A DNA stretch of 49,186 bases from Candidatus Oscillibacter pullicola (GCA_019118935.1 DWXY01000070.1:1-49186); one strand, 5' to 3'. Positions 1-8,367 are shown, numbered from the stretch's first letter. Made by a program: numbers and translations. The notes: generated from the sequence alone by a model not told the origin.

Positions 1-1129
1 GCCCCGCGTCCACGGCTCTGGCCTGTTCACCCGCGGCCAGACCCAGGTGCTCTCCGTCTGCACCCTGGACACCCTCTCCGCCAACCAGAAGCTGGACACC
101 ATCTGGGAGGAGACGGAGAAGCGGTATATGCACCACTACAACTTCCCCGGCTACTCCGTGGGCGAGGCCAAGCCCGCCCGTTCCCCCGGCCGCCGGGAGA
201 TCGGCCACGGCGCCCTGGCGGAGCGGGCCCTGGTGCCCGTGCTTCCCTCCGTGGAGGAGTTCCCCTACGCCATCCGTGTGGTGTCTGAGGTGCTGAGCTC
301 CAACGGCTCCACCTCCCAGGGCTCCATCTGCGGCTCCACCCTGGCCCTGATGGACGCCGGCGTGCCCATCAAGGCCCCTGTGGCCGGCATCTCCTGCGGC
401 CTGATCCAGGACGACGACGGCTCCTTCACCACCTTCATCGACATCCAGGGCGTGGAGGATTTCCACGGTGAGATGGACTTCAAGGTGGGCGGCACCAAGA
501 AGGGCATCACCGCCATCCAGATGGACCTGAAGAACGACGGCCTCACCATGGAGATCATCAAGGAGGCCCTGGACATCACCTATGACGCCCGGTGCGAGAT
601 CCTGGACCAGATCATGCTGCCCGCCATCTCGGAGCCCCGCAAGGAGGTCAGCAAGTACGCGCCCAAGATGCTGACCATGCACATCGACCCCTCCAAGATC
701 CGGGAGGTCATCGGCTCCGGCGGCAAGGTCATCCAGAAGATCGTGGCCGACACCGGCGCCAAGATCGACATCAACGACGACGGCTCCATCTTCATCGCCG
801 GCGTGGACGCCGCCAGCTGCGACGCCGCCAAGAAGTGCATCGACGACATCGTGTTCGTCCCCGAGGTGGGTGCGCTGTACTACGGCCGCGTGGTGCGGCT
901 GATGACCTTCGGCGCCTTCGTGGAGCTGGCCCCCGGCAAGGACGGCCTGGTCCACATCTCCAAGCTGGCCGACCACCGGATCGAGAAGGTGGAGGACGCC
1001 TGCAAGGTGGGCGACATGATGTGGGTGAAGGTCACCGACATCGACGAGAAGGGCCGTGTCAACCTCTCTCACAAGGACGCCGTGAAGGAGATCAAGGCCA
1101 AGGAAGCCGCAGGCGAGCGGATCAAGTAA
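1..1129 (+). CDS. pnp: Polyribonucleotide nucleotidyltransferase (PNPase), C-terminal part
   Basis: Partial gene; the 5' end lies before the window, and the reading frame is open from base 2. PNPase degrades RNA 3' to 5' by phosphorolysis in the cytoplasm and is part of bulk mRNA turnover. Visible are the second RNase PH domain (the [11 protein letters not shown] motif at the very start, [15 protein letters not shown], and the [18 protein letters not shown] stretch), then a KH domain with the [15 protein letters not shown] core, then a C-terminal S1 domain ([21 protein letters not shown]). The gene ends at TAA with a [14 protein letters not shown] tail. It is followed directly by a hairpin cassette (1131-1276) and a strong intrinsic terminator. 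Identification is secure; only about half of the protein is inside the window. Confidence 0.97.
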   Translation, partial: PRVHGSGLFTRGQTQVLSVCTLDTLSANQKLDTIWEETEKRYMHHYNFPGYSVGEAKPARSPGRREIGHGALAERALVPVLPSVEEFPYAIRVVSEVLSSNGSTSQGSICGSTLALMDAGVPIKAPVAGISCGLIQDDDGSFTTFIDIQGVEDFHGEMDFKVGGTKKGITAIQMDLKNDGLTMEIIKEALDITYDARCEILDQIMLPAISEPRKEVSKYAPKMLTMHIDPSKIREVIGSGGKVIQKIVADTGAKIDINDDGSIFIAGVDAASCDAAKKCIDDIVFVPEVGALYYGRVVRLMTFGAFVELAPGKDGLVHISKLADHRIEKVEDACKVGDMMWVKVTDIDEKGRVNLSHKDAVKEIKAKEAAGERIK

Positions 1130-1130
1130 A

Positions 1131-1276
1131 GAGGGGACTGCGCCCTCCCTTTACGCTCCGGCGGACCGGGAGTCTGCCTCCGCTGTTTCCCCGCCATCAG
1201 TGCCCGCTGTCACTGGTGTGTGCGCCCTGGGCGCACGGGTCGGGGTATTTTCGGCAGGCGCATGTCCTGCCGAAAA
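1131..1276 (+). repeat. Multi-hairpin cassette, copy 1 (after pnp)
   Basis: Four successive inverted repeats: 1131-1135/1043-type small stem GAGGG with CCCTC at 1143-1147; 1195-1202 with 1211-1218 (one G-T pair); 1220-1226 with 1230-1236 (GTGCGCC/GGCGCAC, 3-base loop); and 1248-1258 with 1266-1276 (11 bp, 7-base loop). A second copy with the same order of stems lies after mutL (25805-25918). The segment CACTGGTGTGTGCGCCC is identical in both, while the last stem differs by paired changes (TCGGCAGG/CCTGCCGA here, TCGCCACG/CGTGGCGA there). The cassette therefore looks like a conserved folded element, not coding DNA. Whether it acts as RNA or as a mobile repeat cannot be told from the sequence. 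Confidence 0.75.
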
Positions 1277-1346
1277 GCATGAAAAAGCTGGAGCCCGCTG
1301 CTTGCATAAAAAGGGCGGGCGGATCCAAGAAAGGAACTGAATGTGA

Positions 1347-1376
1347 CCGGGCGGGCAGGATGCCCGCCCGGTTTTT
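1347..1376 (+). terminator. Intrinsic terminator after pnp
   Basis: An 11-bp GC-rich stem (1347-1357 with 1361-1371, 3-base loop GGA) is followed at once by five T residues. It is a textbook rho-independent terminator and closes the pnp transcript, 33 bases before the next gene starts. Confidence 0.9.
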
Positions 1377-1409
1377 CCCTCTGCATAGAAAGGAGCGCAA
1401 CGCATACCC

Positions 1410-2090
1410 ATGCTGATCCCGCTGCCCCTGACGGTCCCGGAGACCGGGGAGGTCCTCTGCCCGGCACTGCTGGCGGACGGGGCGCACCTGGTGCTGGTGG
1501 ACTGCGGCTATCCGGACTCCCTGCCGCTGATCGAGTCCGCCATGGCGAACCTGGGCCTCTCGCCAGCGGAACTGACGGAGGTCTTCATCACCCACCACGA
1601 CAACGACCACATGGGCGCCCTGGCCCGGCTGTGCGCCCGGTATCCCCAGGCCCGGGTGGTGGCGGGGGAGGGAGAGGCTCCCTATCTCACCGGGGCGCAG
1701 AAGTCCCTCCGGCTGTGTCAGGCCGAGGCGCTGCAGCCGACCCTGCCGCCGGAGGCCCGGGCCTGGGGGGAGGCCTTCTGCCGGCGGCTGGCCGCGGTGG
1801 AGCCTGTCCCAGTCCATCAGACGGTGACCGACGGAGATTTGCTGCCCTGGTGCGGCGGCTGCCGGGTGGTGGCCACGCCGGGGCACACCCCGGGTCACTG
1901 CTCCCTGTACCTGCCCGGGCTCCGGGCGGTGGTGACCGGGGACGCGGCTGTTCTGGAGGCAGGGGCGCCTGCGGTGGCGAATCCCCACTTCACCCTGGAT
2001 CTTCCCCAGGCGGAAGCGTCTCTGCAGAAGCTGCTGGCCCTGGACGCGGACTGCTGGCTCTGCTATCACGGCGGCCTGCTCCGCCGGTGA
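1410..2090 (+). CDS. Metallo-beta-lactamase-fold hydrolase
   Basis: 226 residues. The metal-binding signature THHDNDHMG (about residues 65-73, the HxHxDH type with Asn in the middle), a later GHTPGH motif and a GDAA metal ligand segment near residue 178 identify the MBL fold. Such enzymes are usually binuclear zinc or iron hydrolases (thioesterases, lactonases, glyoxalase-like). The substrate is not evident; no second domain, signal peptide or membrane segment is visible. The AAAGGAG ribosome site lies 14 bases before the ATG, rather far, but no better in-frame start exists. It stands alone between two strong hairpins, so it is probably a monocistronic unit. Function beyond fold is unknown. 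Confidence 0.85.
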   Translation: MLIPLPLTVPETGEVLCPALLADGAHLVLVDCGYPDSLPLIESAMANLGLSPAELTEVFITHHDNDHMGALARLCARYPQARVVAGEGEAPYLTGAQKSLRLCQAEALQPTLPPEARAWGEAFCRRLAAVEPVPVHQTVTDGDLLPWCGGCRVVATPGHTPGHCSLYLPGLRAVVTGDAAVLEAGAPAVANPHFTLDLPQAEASLQKLLALDADCWLCYHGGLLRR

Positions 2091-2116
2091 CTCCGGACGC
2101 CGGGGCGGAGCTGCAG

Positions 2117-2152
2117 CAGAAGGGGGAGCGCCCCAGGGCGCTCCCCCTTCTG
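2117..2152. terminator. Bidirectional terminator between convergent genes
   Basis: A 16-bp stem with 4-base loop (2117-2132 with 2137-2152) sits between the metallo-hydrolase (+) and the flavoprotein gene (-). T-rich bases (TGTTTACA) follow on the + side. Its position between convergent genes suggests it stops both transcripts. Confidence 0.75.
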
Positions 2153-2166
2153 TTTACATGCTGTCT

Positions 2167-2724
2167 TTACAGCGCCGCGCCCAGCTGCCGGGCAGCCTCC
2201 AGCTGCTCCGGGTGGGACTGGATATCCCCGGCGGCCATGTTGCCGCCGGCGTAGACGATGCCCGCATCCTTCCAGCCCAGGCAGTCCCGCAGCGCTTTGT
2301 AATAGGCCCGCACCGGGGCGAAATTCTCCTCCGTGTCGCCTTCCGCCGCCATCAAAAGCACCGCGTCCTTGACCGGATTTGCCAGATTGGGGTCCAGTTC
2401 CGCCACCGCGAACAGCCGGTCAAAGGCACATTTCAGCTGGCCGGAAATGCTCCAATAATACATGGGCGAGGCCAGCACCACCACATCCGCGGCCATGTAG
2501 GCCGGATACACGGCGTCCATGCCGTCCCGCTGGACACAGGGGTGCCGGGGATCCTTTCCGCCGCCCAGGCAGCCCCGGCAGCCGTGGATGTCCAGAGCGG
2601 CCAGATCGAACCGGGTGACGGTGTGGCCCGCCGCCTCCGCCCCGGCGGTAAACGCGTCGATCAGCGCCGCAGTGTTTCCGTGGATGCGGGGGCTGCCGTT
2701 GAGAATCAGAATCTGCTTTGACAT
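2167..2724 (-). CDS. Flavodoxin-like NAD(P)H-dependent reductase
   Basis: 185 residues. The N-terminal ILNGSPRIHGNT motif is the phosphate-binding loop of the flavodoxin / NADPH-dependent FMN reductase fold. A DIHGCRGCLGG segment near residue 48 carries two cysteines in C-x2-C spacing, followed by a further C in HPCVQRDGM, as in iron-sulfur flavoprotein-like and related quinone reductases; MYYWSISGQLKCAFDR is the usual FMN-contact region. It should be a cytoplasmic FMN-binding oxidoreductase; the substrate is unknown. It is divergent from an HxlR regulator with overlapping promoters, the common arrangement for redox-responsive control of such reductases. Start ATG with a GGAGCG ribosome site on the minus strand. 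Confidence 0.88.
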   Translation of the reverse strand: MSKQILILNGSPRIHGNTAALIDAFTAGAEAAGHTVTRFDLAALDIHGCRGCLGGGKDPRHPCVQRDGMDAVYPAYMAADVVVLASPMYYWSISGQLKCAFDRLFAVAELDPNLANPVKDAVLLMAAEGDTEENFAPVRAYYKALRDCLGWKDAGIVYAGGNMAAGDIQSHPEQLEAARQLGAAL

Positions 2725-2754
2725 CAGAATCGCTCCTTTTTTCTTGATGTCTCC

Positions 2755-2804
2755 AGTATCCTATGATATTCTCTGTTTGTAAAGTACGCACATTGGTGTA
2801 AGAT
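2755..2804. promoter_or_regulatory. Overlapping divergent promoters, flavoprotein / hxlR
   Basis: Plus strand, toward hxlR: TTTGTA (2776-2781), 17 bases, TAAGAT (2799-2804). Minus strand, toward the flavoprotein: TTTACA (complement of 2778-2783), 17 bases, GATACT (complement of 2755-2760). The -35 boxes overlap, so one bound regulator could control both. The repeated GTA-x-AGTAC / GTAAGATAC half-sites are candidate HxlR contacts. Assigned by eye. Confidence 0.6.
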
Positions 2805-2827
2805 ACTAACCAAAAGGAGAGCATAAA

Positions 2828-3175
2828 ATGGAACCATGCATCACGGCGGGCACCGGGATTGAAGAGACGGGCTTCGGCTACACCATGTCCCTGGTGAGCG
2901 GCAAGTACAAGATGATTATTCTCTACTGGCTGGCGGAGTACGGCGTCCTGCGGTACAACGAGCTGAAGCGGCGCCTGGGGGCCATCTCCCACAAGACGCT
3001 GAGCCTCTCCCTGAAGGAGCTGGAGGCGGACGGCCTGGTGCGGCGGGAGGAGTATCCCCAGATCCCGCCCAAGGTGGAGTACAGCCTTTCGGAGCGGGGG
3101 AGGTCCCTCATCCCCATTTTGGACGCCATGTGCACCTGGGGCGAGGAGAACCGCCCCGGTGGGAAGGGAGCGTGA
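2828..3175 (+). CDS. HxlR-family winged-helix transcription regulator
   Basis: 115 residues, the usual length of the family. The segment GKYKMIILYWLAEYGVLRYNELKRRLGAISHKTLSLSLKELEADGLVRREEY is the winged helix-turn-helix, and VEYSLSERGRSL is the family hallmark of the wing. HxlR proteins bind DNA as dimers and often sense thiol-reactive electrophiles. Here Cys4 lies close to the N terminus, the position used as redox sensor in some members (YodB, HypR), and another Cys sits near residue 102. It is divergent from the flavoprotein gene, which is its likely target (inference). mnmE starts only 5 bases after the stop, so read-through into mnmE is likely. Start chosen by AAAAGGAGAG ribosome site. 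Confidence 0.88.
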   Translation: MEPCITAGTGIEETGFGYTMSLVSGKYKMIILYWLAEYGVLRYNELKRRLGAISHKTLSLSLKELEADGLVRREEYPQIPPKVEYSLSERGRSLIPILDAMCTWGEENRPGGKGA

Positions 3176-3180
3176 GGCAG

Positions 3181-4563
3181 ATGGATGTGATCGCGGCAAT
3201 CGCCACTGGAGGCGCCGCCACTGCCATCGGAATCGTCCGGGTGTCGGGAGACGGGTGCTTTGCCCTGTGCGAGCGGGTATTCCGGGCGGCCAACGGCCGC
3301 CCCTTTGCTGATCAGGCACCCCGGAAGATGATCTTCGGAGAAATGCTGGACCGGGAGGGCCGGGTCATTGACCGGGGCCTGGCGGTGCGGTTCCCGGGGC
3401 CGGGCAGCTACACCGGGGAGGACTGCGCGGAGTTCCACTGCCACGGCTCCCCCGTGGTGCTGCGGGAGCTGCTGTCTGCTCTCTTCGCCGCCGGGGCCCG
3501 GCAGGCCCAGGCGGGGGAGTTCACCAAGCGGGCCTTTTTGAACGGCCGGATGGACTTGACCCAGGCGGAGGCGGTGGTGGACCTGATCGACGCGGAGACC
3601 GCCGCCGTGGCCCGAAACGCCGCCGCCCAGCTGGACGGCGGTCTGCGCCGGGTGCTGGAGCCGATCCAGGAGGAGCTGCTGGAGGTCACCTCCCGGTTCT
3701 ACGCGGTGGTGGACTACCCGGACGAGGACATTCAGGATGTGCGGCCGGAGGAGATCGCCGCCGCCCTCCGGGACGCCGCCGGGCGGCTGGACCGGCTGCT
3801 GGACACCTGCCGCCGGGGACAGGTGCTGAAATCCGGCGTCCGCACCGCTATTGTGGGTCGGCCCAACGCGGGCAAGTCCTCGCTGCTCAACGCCCTGGCG
3901 GGGTATGAGCGGGCCATCGTCACCGACATCCCCGGCACCACCCGGGACACGGTGGAGGAGTCCGTGCTCTGCGGCGGGGTGCTGCTGCGGCTCATCGACA
4001 CTGCCGGTATCCGGGCCACGAAGGACCCGGTGGAACAGCTGGGGGTGGAGCGGAGCCGGAGGGCCATCGCCTCCGCGGAGCTGGTGATCGTGCTGATCGA
4101 TGGCACCGGGGACATCACGGCGGAGGACCGGGAGATCCTGGAACTGGCACGGACTGCTCCCCACTATATCGTGGCCGACAGCAAGAGCGACTTGCTGTCC
4201 CCCGGTGAGGCCCGTGTCCTCTCCCTGCCCCGGGGCGTCCGGGGGCCGGATGCATATCTCTCCGTCAGCTCTGTGGCGCCCAGCGGCCTGCGCCTTCTGG
4301 AGGAAGCCGTGGCAGAGATCTTCCCCGCCGGGGACCCGGGGGAGGCGGGCAGCCTGCTGACCGACCGGCGTCAGGAGGACGCCGCCCGCCGGGCGCTGGA
4401 CGCGGTCCGCCGGGCTTTGGAGGCCCTGGAGGCCGGAATGACCCCGGATGCGGTGCTCACAGATGGGGAGGAGGCCCTGGACGCCCTGGGGGAGCTGACG
4501 GGCCGCACGGCGAAGGAGGAGATCGTCTCCCGCATCTTTTCCCGGTTCTGTGTGGGGAAATAA
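3181..4563 (+). CDS. mnmE: tRNA modification GTPase MnmE (TrmE)
   Basis: 460 residues. With MnmG, MnmE builds the (carboxymethyl)aminomethyl group on uridine 34 of certain tRNAs, using tetrahydrofolate and GTP hydrolysis. The N-terminal folate-binding domain begins IAAIATGGAATAIGIVRVSG and contains FPGPGSYTGED; the G domain shows GRPNAGKSSLLNAL (G1, about residue 225), DIPGTTRD (G2) and DTAGIR (G3); the protein ends with CVGK, the invariant C-x-G-K motif carrying the catalytic cysteine. The first Met with a ribosome site just inside the hxlR end was chosen because it matches the family N terminus. mnmG is not adjacent here, unlike in many Firmicutes. Confidence 0.96.
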   Translation: MDVIAAIATGGAATAIGIVRVSGDGCFALCERVFRAANGRPFADQAPRKMIFGEMLDREGRVIDRGLAVRFPGPGSYTGEDCAEFHCHGSPVVLRELLSALFAAGARQAQAGEFTKRAFLNGRMDLTQAEAVVDLIDAETAAVARNAAAQLDGGLRRVLEPIQEELLEVTSRFYAVVDYPDEDIQDVRPEEIAAALRDAAGRLDRLLDTCRRGQVLKSGVRTAIVGRPNAGKSSLLNALAGYERAIVTDIPGTTRDTVEESVLCGGVLLRLIDTAGIRATKDPVEQLGVERSRRAIASAELVIVLIDGTGDITAEDREILELARTAPHYIVADSKSDLLSPGEARVLSLPRGVRGPDAYLSVSSVAPSGLRLLEEAVAEIFPAGDPGEAGSLLTDRRQEDAARRALDAVRRALEALEAGMTPDAVLTDGEEALDALGELTGRTAKEEIVSRIFSRFCVGK

Positions 4564-4604
4564 CTGCTAACAGAAAATGCGATACCGGACCCCGGAAAAC
4601 GTGA

Positions 4605-4633
4605 TTTACAAAATCAGATTTGCGTGGTATACT
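4605..4633 (+). promoter_or_regulatory. Promoter upstream of the DUF1836 gene
   Basis: TTTACA (4605-4610), 17-base spacer, TATACT (4628-4633), a close match to the housekeeping consensus in an A/T-rich island just after mnmE. It would start a transcript about 40 bases before the DUF1836 ATG. Confidence 0.75.
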
Positions 4634-4679
4634 ACCTCTGAATGAGAGCCGTGCCGCACGGCGGAAGGAGTGTGCCCGC

Positions 4680-5267
4680 ATGTATGATCTGACGGCCCTG
4701 CGGGAGAGGCTGCGGACCCAGCGCCCGGTGCCCTGGGAGCAGCTGCCGGATTTCTCCCTGTATATGGACCAGGTGCTCAGCTATATGGACCGGCAGGTGA
4801 TCCGGTTCGACGAGGATGACGGCCTCACCGCCGCCATGGTGAACAACTACACGAAGAGCGGCCTGGTGCCCCGGGCGGAGGGGAAGAAGTACAGCCGGGA
4901 CCACCTGGCCTACCTCACCGCCATCTGCGTGTTGAAGCGGGTGATGTCCACCCGGGACATGGACCTGCTGATCCGGGAGGAGCTGCAGGGGGACCGGCCC
5001 ATCTCGGACGGGTACGCCGCCTTTTGCTCCAGCCTGGATAAGGCGCTGAACGCTGTGGCCGATGAGATGGAGGACCGCACCGGGGAGGGTGAGCTGGCGG
5101 ACGCTGCCATCCACTTCGCCCTGATGAGCTACGCCGCCGGCGTGGCCAGCAGCCGGTATGTGACGCTGCTGCGCCAGCGGCAGGAGGCCCGGGAGGAGGC
5201 GGCAAGCGCCGCCCACGCCAAGAGCAAAGAACGGGCCAAAAAGGAAAAGGAGAAGGAGAGGGACTGA
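4680..5267 (+). CDS. DUF1836 domain-containing protein
   Basis: 195 residues. Recognised from the YMDQVLSYMDRQV...ITAAMVNNYTKSGLV-type pattern (about residues 30-60) followed by KYSRDHLAYLTAICVLKRVMS, characteristic of the DUF1836 family common in clostridia. That pattern resembles a MerR-like helix-turn-helix, so a DNA-binding role is possible but unproven. The C terminus is a charged, Lys/Glu/Ala-rich helix (about residues 160-195). It has its own promoter and is followed two bases later by degV, so both are likely co-transcribed. The start with GGAAGGAG eight bases upstream was chosen. Biological function unknown. Confidence 0.85.
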   Translation: MYDLTALRERLRTQRPVPWEQLPDFSLYMDQVLSYMDRQVIRFDEDDGLTAAMVNNYTKSGLVPRAEGKKYSRDHLAYLTAICVLKRVMSTRDMDLLIREELQGDRPISDGYAAFCSSLDKALNAVADEMEDRTGEGELADAAIHFALMSYAAGVASSRYVTLLRQRQEAREEAASAAHAKSKERAKKEKEKERD

Positions 5268-5269
5268 GC

Positions 5270-6142
5270 ATGGATGATTTTGTGATCCTGACAGACAGCT
5301 GCTGCGACATGACCGCCCGGATGGCGGCGGATCTGGAGCTGGAGGTGCTGCCCCTGAGCCTGAATATGGGGGACCGGGTGTACCACAACTACCTGGACGG
5401 CCGGGAGATCGGCTTCCAGGACTTCTATGTCCAGCTCCGCGCCGGCGCCCTGGCCACCACCTCCGCCATCAACGTGGGTGTGTTTGACGAGGCCATGCGG
5501 AAGATCCTGGACAGCGGCAGGGACGTGCTGTATCTGGCCTTTTCCTCCGCCCTCTCCACCACCTACCAGTCGGCGGTGATCGCCGCCGACGACCTGCGGG
5601 AGGCATACCCCGGCCGGAAGATCTTTGTGGTGGACACCCTCAGCGCCTCTCTGGGCCAGGGGCTGCTGGTATACCTCTGCGTTCAGGAGAAGCGGAAGGG
5701 GAAGACCATCGACCAGGTCCACGCCTTTGCGGAGGAGACCAAGGGGAAGGTGTGCCACTGGTTCACCGTGGACGACCTGAATCACCTGAAGCGGGGCGGC
5801 CGGGTCAGCGCCGCGGCGGCCCTGTTCGGCACCATGCTGTCCATCAAGCCGGTGCTGCATGTGGACGACACGGGCCATCTGGTGCCCGTCAGCAAGACCC
5901 GGGGACGGAAGGCGTCCCTGCTGGCCCTGGTGGACCGCATGGCGGAGAGCGCCATCGACCCGGCGGGGCAGACCATCTTCATCAGCCACGGGGACTGCCA
6001 GGCGGACGCTGAGTTTGTGGCGGACGAGGTGCGCCGCCGCTTCGGCGTCAAGGACATCTATATCAACTACGTGGGGCCGGTGATCGGCAACCACTCCGGC
6101 CCCGGCACGCTGGCCCTGTTCTTCCTGGGCGGCCATCGGTGA
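5270..6142 (+). CDS. DegV family fatty-acid-binding protein
   Basis: 290 residues, normal for the family. DegV/FakB proteins bind a fatty acid and present it to the kinase FakA for phosphorylation. Family marks: LTDSCCDM at the N terminus, TTSAIN near residue 64 (Thr/Ser contact to the fatty acid carboxylate), FSSALSTTYQSA near 95, the VDTLSASLGQG stretch, the HLKRGGRVSAAAALFGTMLSIKPVL block and GPVIGNHSGPGTLALFF at the C terminus. Cytoplasmic. Directly downstream of DUF1836 and ended by a terminator hairpin. No fakA (DAK domain) gene is in the window. Confidence 0.92.
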   Translation: MDDFVILTDSCCDMTARMAADLELEVLPLSLNMGDRVYHNYLDGREIGFQDFYVQLRAGALATTSAINVGVFDEAMRKILDSGRDVLYLAFSSALSTTYQSAVIAADDLREAYPGRKIFVVDTLSASLGQGLLVYLCVQEKRKGKTIDQVHAFAEETKGKVCHWFTVDDLNHLKRGGRVSAAAALFGTMLSIKPVLHVDDTGHLVPVSKTRGRKASLLALVDRMAESAIDPAGQTIFISHGDCQADAEFVADEVRRRFGVKDIYINYVGPVIGNHSGPGTLALFFLGGHR

Positions 6143-6151
6143 GGCCGGGCC

Positions 6152-6183
6152 GGAAAAGCGCCCCATCAGAGGGGCGCTTTTCC
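6152..6183 (+). terminator. Intrinsic terminator after degV
   Basis: A 13-bp stem (6152-6164 with 6171-6183, 6-base loop) whose 3' arm ends in CTTTTCC. It lies between the degV stop and the prmA start and probably ends the DUF1836-degV transcript. Confidence 0.7.
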
Positions 6184-6231
6184 CTGGAGATCAAAATCAT
6201 TCCGCTCCGGCGGAGAGATGAGGTGACGGCC

Positions 6232-7206
6232 GTGAAATGGCTGGAGGTACATATCGACACAAACCACACCGGGCTGGAGCCGGTGGAGACGATGCTCTCC
6301 GCCCTGGGCATCGACGGCGTGGTGATCGACGACGAGACGGAGTTTGAGGACTTCCTGGAGAACAACCGGCAGTACTGGGACTATGTGGACGAGGATCTGC
6401 GGCGGGAGATGGAGGGCCGGTCCCGGATCACCTTCTATCTGGAGGCGGGGGACGAGGGCTTTGCCAAGCTGGGGGAGGTCCGCATTGCCCTAGAGGAGCT
6501 GAAAAAGACCCGGGACGACTGCGGCACCCTGCTGATGACCCTGGACGACCTGGAGGACGCCGACTGGGAGAACAACTGGAAGCAGTATTACAAGCCCATG
6601 GAGATCGGGGACCGGCTGCTGGTGGTGCCGGAGTGGCTGCGGGAGGACCCCAAGGTCCGGGCGGGCCTTGCCGCCGGGCGGGTGGCCCTGGTGCTGGACC
6701 CGGGCCTCACCTTCGGCACCGGCAGCCACGCCACCACCCGCCTGTGCCTGACGGCGCTGGAGAAGACCATCCGCGGCGGCGAGCGGGTGCTGGACCTGGG
6801 CTGCGGCAGCGGCATCCTCTCCATCGCGGCGCTGAAGCTGGGGGCGGCCTCCGCCGCGGCGGTGGACATCGACGACAAATGCCGGGACGTGGCATATGAG
6901 AACGCCGCCCTCAACGGCATCGGGCAGGACACCTACACCGTCCGGATCGGGGACGTGCTGGGGGACGAGGCCCTGCGGGCGGAGCTGGGCGGCGGCTGGC
7001 AGATGGTGGTGGCCAACATCGTGGCGGACGTCATCATCGGCCTTTCTCCGCTGGTGCGGCCCATGCTGGCCCCGGGCGGGCTGTTCCTCTGCTCCGGCAT
7101 CATTGACGACCGGGCGCAGGAGGTGGCGGACCGCCTGCGGGAAAACGGCTGGGAGATTCTGGAGACGCGGAGCGCCGAGGGCTGGTTTTCCTATCTCTGC
7201 CGCTGA
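6232..7206 (+). CDS. prmA: Ribosomal protein L11 methyltransferase PrmA
   Basis: 324 residues. PrmA methylates lysines and the N terminus of ribosomal protein L11 with S-adenosylmethionine. The N-terminal substrate-recognition domain contains the WENNWKQYYKP family motif; the catalytic domain has LDPGLTFGTGSHATTRLCL and the SAM-binding VLDLGCGSGILSIAA (about residue 185), followed by the AVDID acidic loop. The GTG at 6232 is preferred because GAGGTG lies six bases upstream and the resulting N terminus (MKWLEVHIDT) matches the family; an upstream in-frame ATG inside the terminator region is unlikely. Probably co-transcribed with the transporter gene that follows. Confidence 0.94.
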   Translation: MKWLEVHIDTNHTGLEPVETMLSALGIDGVVIDDETEFEDFLENNRQYWDYVDEDLRREMEGRSRITFYLEAGDEGFAKLGEVRIALEELKKTRDDCGTLLMTLDDLEDADWENNWKQYYKPMEIGDRLLVVPEWLREDPKVRAGLAAGRVALVLDPGLTFGTGSHATTRLCLTALEKTIRGGERVLDLGCGSGILSIAALKLGAASAAAVDIDDKCRDVAYENAALNGIGQDTYTVRIGDVLGDEALRAELGGGWQMVVANIVADVIIGLSPLVRPMLAPGGLFLCSGIIDDRAQEVADRLRENGWEILETRSAEGWFSYLCR

Positions 7207-7234
7207 GAACGGACCGGAAAGAGGAGGGGTGGAC

Positions 7235-8230
7235 GTGAAAACGCTCAGCCGGCTGGATGACTTTCTGAGCGGACACATGGCGCCGGTGGTGCTCTGCTGC
7301 GTGGCGCTGGGCATTGCCTTTCCGGAGGGACTCTCCCACCTGAACGGGGTGACGGTGGGGCTATTCGCCTTCATGACCTTTTCCAACAGCCTGGGCGGCG
7401 GCTTCCGGGAGCTGGCGCAGGTGGTCCGCCACCCCCTGCCGGTGGCGGTGATTTTCGGTCTGCTCCACGTGGTGATGCCCCTGATGACCCTGGGGCTGGG
7501 GACGCTGTGCTTTCCGGACGCGCCGCTGTTCACCATCGGGCTGGTGCTGGAGTACGCGGTGCCCACCGGCGTGGCGTCCCTCATGTGGGTGGGCATGAGC
7601 CGGGGCAACACCGCCCTGTGCCTCTCGGTGGTGCTGCTGGATACGCTCCTCTCCCCGGTGGTGATCCCCCTGACCATGAAGCTGCTGGTGGGCTCGGTGG
7701 TGGAGCTGGACACCTGGGGCATGATGCGGGACCTGCTGCTGATGGTGGCGCTTCCGGCTCTGGCGGCCATGGTGCTGTACCAGCTGACGAAGGGCGCCGT
7801 GGCGGTCACGCTGAAGCCGAAGCTGTCCCTGCCCGCCAAGGCGTCCCTGCTGCTCATCATCACCGCCAATGCCACCGGCTGCGCGCCCTTCCTCCGGAAC
7901 CTGACGCCCACTCTGGTGCGGGTGATGATCGTGGTGTTCTTCCTGTGCCTGCTGGGCTTTTTCCTGGGGTATTGGGCAGGGCGGCTGCTGAAGCTGGACT
8001 TCCCCACGGTGCAGACCGTCGCCCTCAACGCCGGGATGCGGAACATCAGCGCGGGGGCGGTGCTGGCCGAGGCCTATTTCCCCGGGGACGTGCTGTTTCC
8101 GGTGGCTTTTTCCCCGGTGTTCCTCCAGGCCACCACGGCCCTGATCGTGAAGGCCCTGCGGGCCACCAAGCCCGGCCGGGCGGACCAGGCGGCCTACGAA
8201 GCGCGCCTGGCGGAGGAACAGTCCCGGTAA
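7235..8230 (+). CDS. Bile acid:sodium symporter (BASS) superfamily transporter
   Basis: 331 residues, almost entirely hydrophobic, with about nine to ten membrane segments. The VLEYAVPTGVASLMWVGMSRGN segment and the later VQTVALNAGMRNISAGAVLAEAYFP segment (the conserved TxxxxxGMRNxxxA-type motif) place it in the BASS/SBF superfamily of inner-membrane carriers for organic anions. The substrate cannot be inferred. The GTG start at 7235 is chosen for GAGGAGGGG five bases upstream; an in-frame GTG at 7229 would overlap that site. It follows prmA by 28 bases and ends before a strong terminator. Confidence 0.82.
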   Translation: MKTLSRLDDFLSGHMAPVVLCCVALGIAFPEGLSHLNGVTVGLFAFMTFSNSLGGGFRELAQVVRHPLPVAVIFGLLHVVMPLMTLGLGTLCFPDAPLFTIGLVLEYAVPTGVASLMWVGMSRGNTALCLSVVLLDTLLSPVVIPLTMKLLVGSVVELDTWGMMRDLLLMVALPALAAMVLYQLTKGAVAVTLKPKLSLPAKASLLLIITANATGCAPFLRNLTPTLVRVMIVVFFLCLLGFFLGYWAGRLLKLDFPTVQTVALNAGMRNISAGAVLAEAYFPGDVLFPVAFSPVFLQATTALIVKALRATKPGRADQAAYEARLAEEQSR

Positions 8231-8252
8231 TGGAATACGCAGTGTTCACACG

Positions 8253-8279
8253 GCGGCCGCCCATTGGGCGGCCGCTTTT
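8253..8279 (+). terminator. Intrinsic terminator after the BASS transporter
   Basis: A 10-bp GCGGCCGCCC stem (8253-8262 with 8266-8275, loop ATT) directly followed by TTTT. Confidence 0.88.
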
Positions 8280-8367
8280 CCTGCGGAGAGGGGGCGCCTC
8301 GACAGATTCCCCCTGCCTTTTTGGGACAGGGCCTGTAAAATAAAGGAAATAAAAAGGAGGTGGTCCC

